DNA of 45,225 bases from Myxococcales bacterium (GTDB taxonomy: Bacteria; Myxococcota_A; Polyangia; Polyangiales; Polyangiaceae): the NCBI GenBank assembly GCA_012514535.1, contig JAAZAA010000015.1:1-45225 (forward strand), in the 5' to 3' direction. Position 1 is the stretch's first letter. Every line of letters starts with the position of its first letter. The translations under genes were made by a program, and so were the position numbers. Positions 41,643 through 45,225 of this stretch are shown here, in pieces. The notes under the pieces were generated by a model that had not been told where the DNA came from, made no database searches, and saw only the letters and a program-made list of their open reading frames with translations.

Positions 41643-42158
41643 ATGTCCCACAGCAGGTCGTTTCGTCGTCGATGGTGGCTCGCGCCACGGCTGCCGAGGT
41701 TGGCCATCGCCTCCGCGACAATCATGTCCGTGGCCCTCGCCTCCCTCGCCGCACCGGCGGCCTGGGGCGACGCCGCCGGCGAGCCGGTGCCCTCCGCCGC
41801 TGCCGACGCGGAGGGCGTGGTCGCCACGTTCATCGGTTTCCGCCAGCTCGGCGCCGGACGCACGCTCGTCTACGTGGAGCTGTCGAAGGAGGTCGAACCG
41901 ACCCTCTCCGTGCAAGGCAAGACCCTCGAGTACACCTTCCCGGGGACGCGGGTCACCCTGCGCAACAACCGGCGTCCGCTCCTGGCACGTCACTTCGAGT
42001 CCGTCGTGCACAGCGCCCAGCTCGTTCCCCAGGGCAAGGACCTGAAGTTGGTCATCCAGCTCCGGCAGGAGACGAAGCCCGCGAGCCGCACGGTGCGGCA
42101 GGCACGAGGAGCGACGTTCGAGGTCGAGCTCGCGTTCCCCGAGCAGCCCGCTCCCTGA
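41643..42158 (+). CDS. Exported AMIN-like domain protein
   Basis: The 172-residue protein has a basic start (MSHSRSFRRRWW), a signal segment (ASATIMSVALASLAAPAAWG) and about 105 residues resembling an AMIN domain: VVATFIGFRQLGAGRTLVYV, ELSKEVEPTLSVQGKTLEY and HSAQLVPQGKDLKLVIQLRQ. AMIN domains occur at the N-terminus of AmiC-type amidases and PilQ secretins and bind peptidoglycan or localise proteins. Here the domain is alone, with no catalytic part. Starts at 41577 (TTG) and 41610 (ATG) are also open; I chose 41643 because it gives a compact signal peptide. Confidence 0.72.
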   Translation: MSHSRSFRRRWWLAPRLPRLAIASATIMSVALASLAAPAAWGDAAGEPVPSAAADAEGVVATFIGFRQLGAGRTLVYVELSKEVEPTLSVQGKTLEYTFPGTRVTLRNNRRPLLARHFESVVHSAQLVPQGKDLKLVIQLRQETKPASRTVRQARGATFEVELAFPEQPAP

Positions 42159-42207
42159 CGCTCGTACGCCGCGCCGCGTCGCGGCACTCGGCCCCTCCTG
42201 AAGCGCG

Positions 42208-45200
42208 TCAGCGCAGATCGATGGGGGACGAGCTCGCCGCGGCGACGTCGGATGCCTGGGTGAGGACGTCCGGGTGGATGGCGACGTCCAGCTCGTAGCC
42301 GCTCACGGAGCCATGACAGCTCCCACACATCCCGTTGAACAGGGAGCGGGGGAACGACTGGCGCGCCACCTCTCCCGGATAGAACTGGAACTGCTCTCGC
42401 ACCACGTGTCGTCGCGGCCCGTCGTCGCCCACGAGCTGGATGCTGGTCCCGTAGGTGAGGGGCACCCCGCCCGGCACCTTCACCCGCAGCGAGCCGTCGA
42501 TCTCGAGGGGCGCCGTGCCGAGCAAGCGATGCCGCTCGTAGAGGCGCCCGAAGGCGTCCTCCTCCACGTGGTCCGCGTCGTCGAAGCTCGTGACGCCGGG
42601 CTCCGGCGGGAGCACCTCGAAGACCTCCAGGGGGTCAGGAGCGCCGAGCAGCCTCCCCGTGCGGGTGTTCTGGAACACGAGGCTCATCAGGAGGGGCACG
42701 TCGAGGAAGAGCACGTCCGCGTCGCTGCGCCCGGGGACCACCCGCGTGGCGCCGTTGACCTCGTCGATCCGTGACTGGAACACCTTCCGCGGCTGCCGCG
42801 CGTACACGGCCACCGGCCAGAGCAGGTCTTCCCCCGCCCCACCGCTCAGGAGCGGCGAACGACGGCCCGTCTCCGGGTCCATCACCACGAGCTCGAACCC
42901 GCCGTCGAAATCCGTCAGATCGGTCACGTCGGGCGCGTAGCTCACGACGAAGCGCCCGTCCGGCAGCGGCGCGGGGCTGCGGTAGGCGCCCTCGGTGCCG
43001 TCGAGCTTGCCCGTGGCGGCCGGATCGAGCACCCGCGCCGATCTCTGGTAAAATAGAGGGTTGGGCCAGGTGATCGCGCCGGGATCCTGGAGGTAATCCT
43101 CGGGCTCGGTGCTCAGGTGATCGACGCCCACGCTGCGATTGACGAGCAAGAGCCCACCGGCGCCGTGGCGCGCGCCGCGATCGCTCACGATGCCCACCAG
43201 GTTCTTGTCGGAGAGCTCGACGATCTCCGTCATCTGCTCGTGACCGACGGTGCTGCGCTGCCCGAACAGCGGGTGGTAGTCGCCCCCGTCGAGGTTCATG
43301 CGGCGCCCGGCGAGCTGATAGAAGCCCTTCGCGCGCTTCTCCGTGGTGAAGATGAGCCGCCCGTCGCTCATGAACGCGGGCGTGAGCTCCTGATCCAGGA
43401 GGAAGGTGAGCTGACGCACCCGCGGCTCCTCGGCGCCAGACCCCGGGCCGTCGACGATGTACAGGTTCGCGTTGAGCCGGCTGGGATCCGCCGGGGAGCG
43501 TTGGGGGCCGTCGTAGGTGAACGCGGCGCGGTTCATCACGTTGCCCCGCGTCGACGTGAAGACGATCCGCCCATCGGCGGCGAACGCCGGATCGAAATCG
43601 TGGACGAGCTCCCCGTTGTCGGGCACCGCCTCACCGTGCTCGTCCACCGGAGGCGCGGCGATGGTCGGCTCCAGGGCGCAGGATCCGTCCGCCTCCACGA
43701 CGTAGATCCGCCAGGGCGCGTCCGCGGCGCTGCGGGCAGAGAAAGCGACCCGTGACCCATCCCACGACACGGCCGGCCGCCGCGCGTCGCTCGTGGCGGG
43801 GTCGAGGCCACAGACGGCGCTCAAGCTGGTCTCGGCGCCCAGGGTGAAGGTGCCGTCCACCTCGGCGCTCGCCTCGATCCGGACCACCTCCGCGCCGGGA
43901 CGGAAGGTCTCGAAATCCTGGGGCAGCTCGGCGTCCGTGACGGGGCCCCGGCGCACGAACACGAAGGCCTCCAGCGGGCGCGCGTCGCTCATCCGCGCCG
44001 CGCGCTCCCGGGCGATCCACGCCACGATCACGCAGTAGGGATCCTGCTCGTCGATGGGGCCGTTCTCGGCGGCGTCGAGGTCACAGCGCTCGGGATCCCC
44101 GCCCGAGGCGAACAGCGGCCCGCCCCGATGCAAGATCCCCCCTTCGCCCACGGCGAGGTTCTTGCGGAGCAGGCGGCTCGCGTTCGGATCCGGTGACTCG
44201 AGGGCCACCTGCTCCAGCGTGAGCTCGTAGTTGCGTCGTGTCGCCGCCAGGCCGAAGTGCCCCGCGCTGCCTCCGCGCAGCCGGTAGTCGTGGAACGCGC
44301 TGGGGGAGTGGCAGCCGAGCATCATGCAGCCGCGCTTGACGAGCATGGGCTGCACCCGCTCGGCGAAGAACGGAAAGCCCTCGTCGTCGGGGACGTTGCC
44401 GGGGCCGCCCTTCTCTTCCGCCCAGGTGCGGAGCGCGCGGTAGCTCGGATCGTCGGTGTTCGAGAAGAGCACACCTCCCTCGTGGAAGGTGCCGCCGAAG
44501 GCGGGGGCCAGGGTGCGTCGCAACAGCTCGCTCGAGTCCGTCTCCACCGCCAGGTAGTCCGAGGCGGCGAAGTAGTTCCAGCGCTTCTGCTCGTCCGTGG
44601 AGCCGCAGGTCAAGTACAGGACGTTGCCGGGAGATCCGTGGCAGTTGCCCGCGGCGCAGCTGCCCGCCAGCACCCGGTTGGCTGCGTCGAACGCGCGGTA
44701 GTCATCGCCGGGGGGATCCGCCTCCGCGTCGAAGGCGGGATCGGTGCCGAGGAGCTCGTTGCACGCGGAGCGCTCCTTCGGCGCGGAGGACGGCGGCGCG
44801 TTGTTTTCGGAGGCGCCGTTGCGGATCCAGGTCTCGAGGGTGTTGAAGCCGCTGCTCGTGAAATCCAGCAACGGTCCGCCCACGTGGGGGATGTCGGTGG
44901 TGATGAGCAGGGGCTCGGAGTCGTCCCAGGAGGTGAGCCGCACGGGATAGGGGGGCAGCGCCTTGAGCAGCAGCCCGGGCACCCCGTAGGGGCCGTAGTC
45001 AGCGAGGAGGTCCTCGCGTTTACGGAGGTCCTCGAAGCTGGCCACGCTGAGGTTTCCGAGGGCGTTGCCCCGGTCGTCCGCCTGGACGTGGCAGCGGGAC
45101 TGGCTCGGGCTCGCGGCGCAGGAGTTGCCGAGGATCGGCTCGATCTGACGTTGGAAGAACGTCGTCGACTCGGGTCGTTCGTCCCGTGAGCAGCCAGTGA

Positions 45201-45225
45201 GCGCCGCCACGCTCACCGCGCCGAA
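42208..45225 (-). CDS. Large lipoprotein with PD40-type repeats and haem-motif-like cysteines (5' end cut)
   Basis: The frame runs off the right edge in the middle of its signal peptide (FGAVSVAALTGC, lipobox LTGC), so a few N-terminal residues are missing. More than 1000 residues are visible. The first third has cytochrome-like segments: an N-terminal CX8CH (near SQSRCHVQ), SCAAGNCHGSPG (CX4CH), RGCMMLGCHSPSAF (CX4CH). The middle carries WD40-like PD40 blocks (VSWDGSRVAFSARS, DPAFAADGRIVFTSTRGN, TPAFMSDGRLIFTTEK). A C-terminal MCGSCHGSVSGYELD is a classic CX2CH. The architecture resembles proteins annotated with a hydrazine-synthase-alpha-like domain (family knowledge); hydrazine synthesis itself is unlikely here. 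Confidence 0.78.
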   Translation of the reverse strand, partial: FGAVSVAALTGCSRDERPESTTFFQRQIEPILGNSCAASPSQSRCHVQADDRGNALGNLSVASFEDLRKREDLLADYGPYGVPGLLLKALPPYPVRLTSWDDSEPLLITTDIPHVGGPLLDFTSSGFNTLETWIRNGASENNAPPSSAPKERSACNELLGTDPAFDAEADPPGDDYRAFDAANRVLAGSCAAGNCHGSPGNVLYLTCGSTDEQKRWNYFAASDYLAVETDSSELLRRTLAPAFGGTFHEGGVLFSNTDDPSYRALRTWAEEKGGPGNVPDDEGFPFFAERVQPMLVKRGCMMLGCHSPSAFHDYRLRGGSAGHFGLAATRRNYELTLEQVALESPDPNASRLLRKNLAVGEGGILHRGGPLFASGGDPERCDLDAAENGPIDEQDPYCVIVAWIARERAARMSDARPLEAFVFVRRGPVTDAELPQDFETFRPGAEVVRIEASAEVDGTFTLGAETSLSAVCGLDPATSDARRPAVSWDGSRVAFSARSAADAPWRIYVVEADGSCALEPTIAAPPVDEHGEAVPDNGELVHDFDPAFAADGRIVFTSTRGNVMNRAAFTYDGPQRSPADPSRLNANLYIVDGPGSGAEEPRVRQLTFLLDQELTPAFMSDGRLIFTTEKRAKGFYQLAGRRMNLDGGDYHPLFGQRSTVGHEQMTEIVELSDKNLVGIVSDRGARHGAGGLLLVNRSVGVDHLSTEPEDYLQDPGAITWPNPLFYQRSARVLDPAATGKLDGTEGAYRSPAPLPDGRFVVSYAPDVTDLTDFDGGFELVVMDPETGRRSPLLSGGAGEDLLWPVAVYARQPRKVFQSRIDEVNGATRVVPGRSDADVLFLDVPLLMSLVFQNTRTGRLLGAPDPLEVFEVLPPEPGVTSFDDADHVEEDAFGRLYERHRLLGTAPLEIDGSLRVKVPGGVPLTYGTSIQLVGDDGPRRHVVREQFQFYPGEVARQSFPRSLFNGMCGSCHGSVSGYELDVAIHPDVLTQASDVAAASSSPIDLR

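Noticed and set aside
1-45225. tRNA, tmRNA or rRNA genes
   Set aside because: I looked for T-loop-like GGTTCGAATCC patterns with matching acceptor stems and found none with a full cloverleaf. A tRNAscan-SE or Infernal run would settle this.

Overview
The window is very GC-rich, densely coded DNA that looks like a chromosomal segment of a Myxococcota bacterium, most likely from the Polyangia side (inference). The evidence is the third-position GC bias, the many lipoproteins with small Gly/Ser-rich tails, a MYXO-CTERM-like tail on a cytochrome-type protein, a Hanks-type Ser/Thr kinase coupled to a penicillin-binding protein, several CxxCH surface proteins, and a textbook sigma-54 promoter. I see no rRNA, tRNA, CRISPR array or complete mobile element. 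The only mobile DNA is the 3' tail of an IS110-type transposase at the left edge.

Layout. 1-90: IS110 transposase tail. 121-999: outer-membrane barrel. 1164-5395: ergothioneine locus (egtC-egtB plus a 5'-3' exonuclease on the minus strand, egtD divergent). 5603-8866: small lipoprotein, a minisatellite, then a minus-strand group of a CxxCH/calcium-repeat protein, a CxxCH-plus-barrel protein and a YceI protein. 9066-12421: rsmG, a sugar-kinase-like phosphotransferase, an unknown protein and a SlyX-like protein. 12422-13565: the largest gene-free stretch, which contains the most unusual feature. 13566-21751: cardiolipin synthase, two RND/MMPL exporters and a lipoprotein. 22028-25833: lone PDZ protein, ferredoxin FdxA, Sua5, RlpA-like protein, fasciclin lipoprotein and CutA. 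26081-32080: complete five-gene peptide/oligosaccharide ABC importer. 32177-35977: lipoprotein alpha/beta hydrolase and a sodium:solute symporter. 36175-40481: kinase/class A PBP operon. 40548-42158: PgeF and an AMIN-like protein. 42208-end: a large PD40/haem-motif lipoprotein cut by the window edge.

Main candidate for something undescribed. Between slyX and the cardiolipin synthase gene there is a near-perfect sigma-54 promoter (12702-12716). About 119 bp upstream of its predicted start lies a perfect 13-bp inverted repeat that could be an enhancer-binding-protein site. Downstream, on the strand the promoter reads, are three diverged copies of one structured element (12841-12940, 13122-13242, 13297-13402). 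Each copy has a 17-27 bp outer stem, a 12-14 nt 5' internal bulge, a 7-bp inner stem and a 32-34 nt C-rich loop containing CCATCCCCC. Differences between copies preserve pairing. I read this as a sigma-54-controlled array of C-rich hairpin RNAs, or a very long structured leader of the cardiolipin synthase mRNA. The structure and promoter are seen directly; the function is inference.

Functional themes. Much of the window concerns the cell envelope: cardiolipin synthesis, lipid-type exporters, peptidoglycan synthesis under possible kinase control, a septal RlpA-like protein, peptidoglycan-sugar recycling and outer-membrane barrels. Redox and stress functions are also present: ergothioneine, ferredoxin, YceI and CxxCH proteins.
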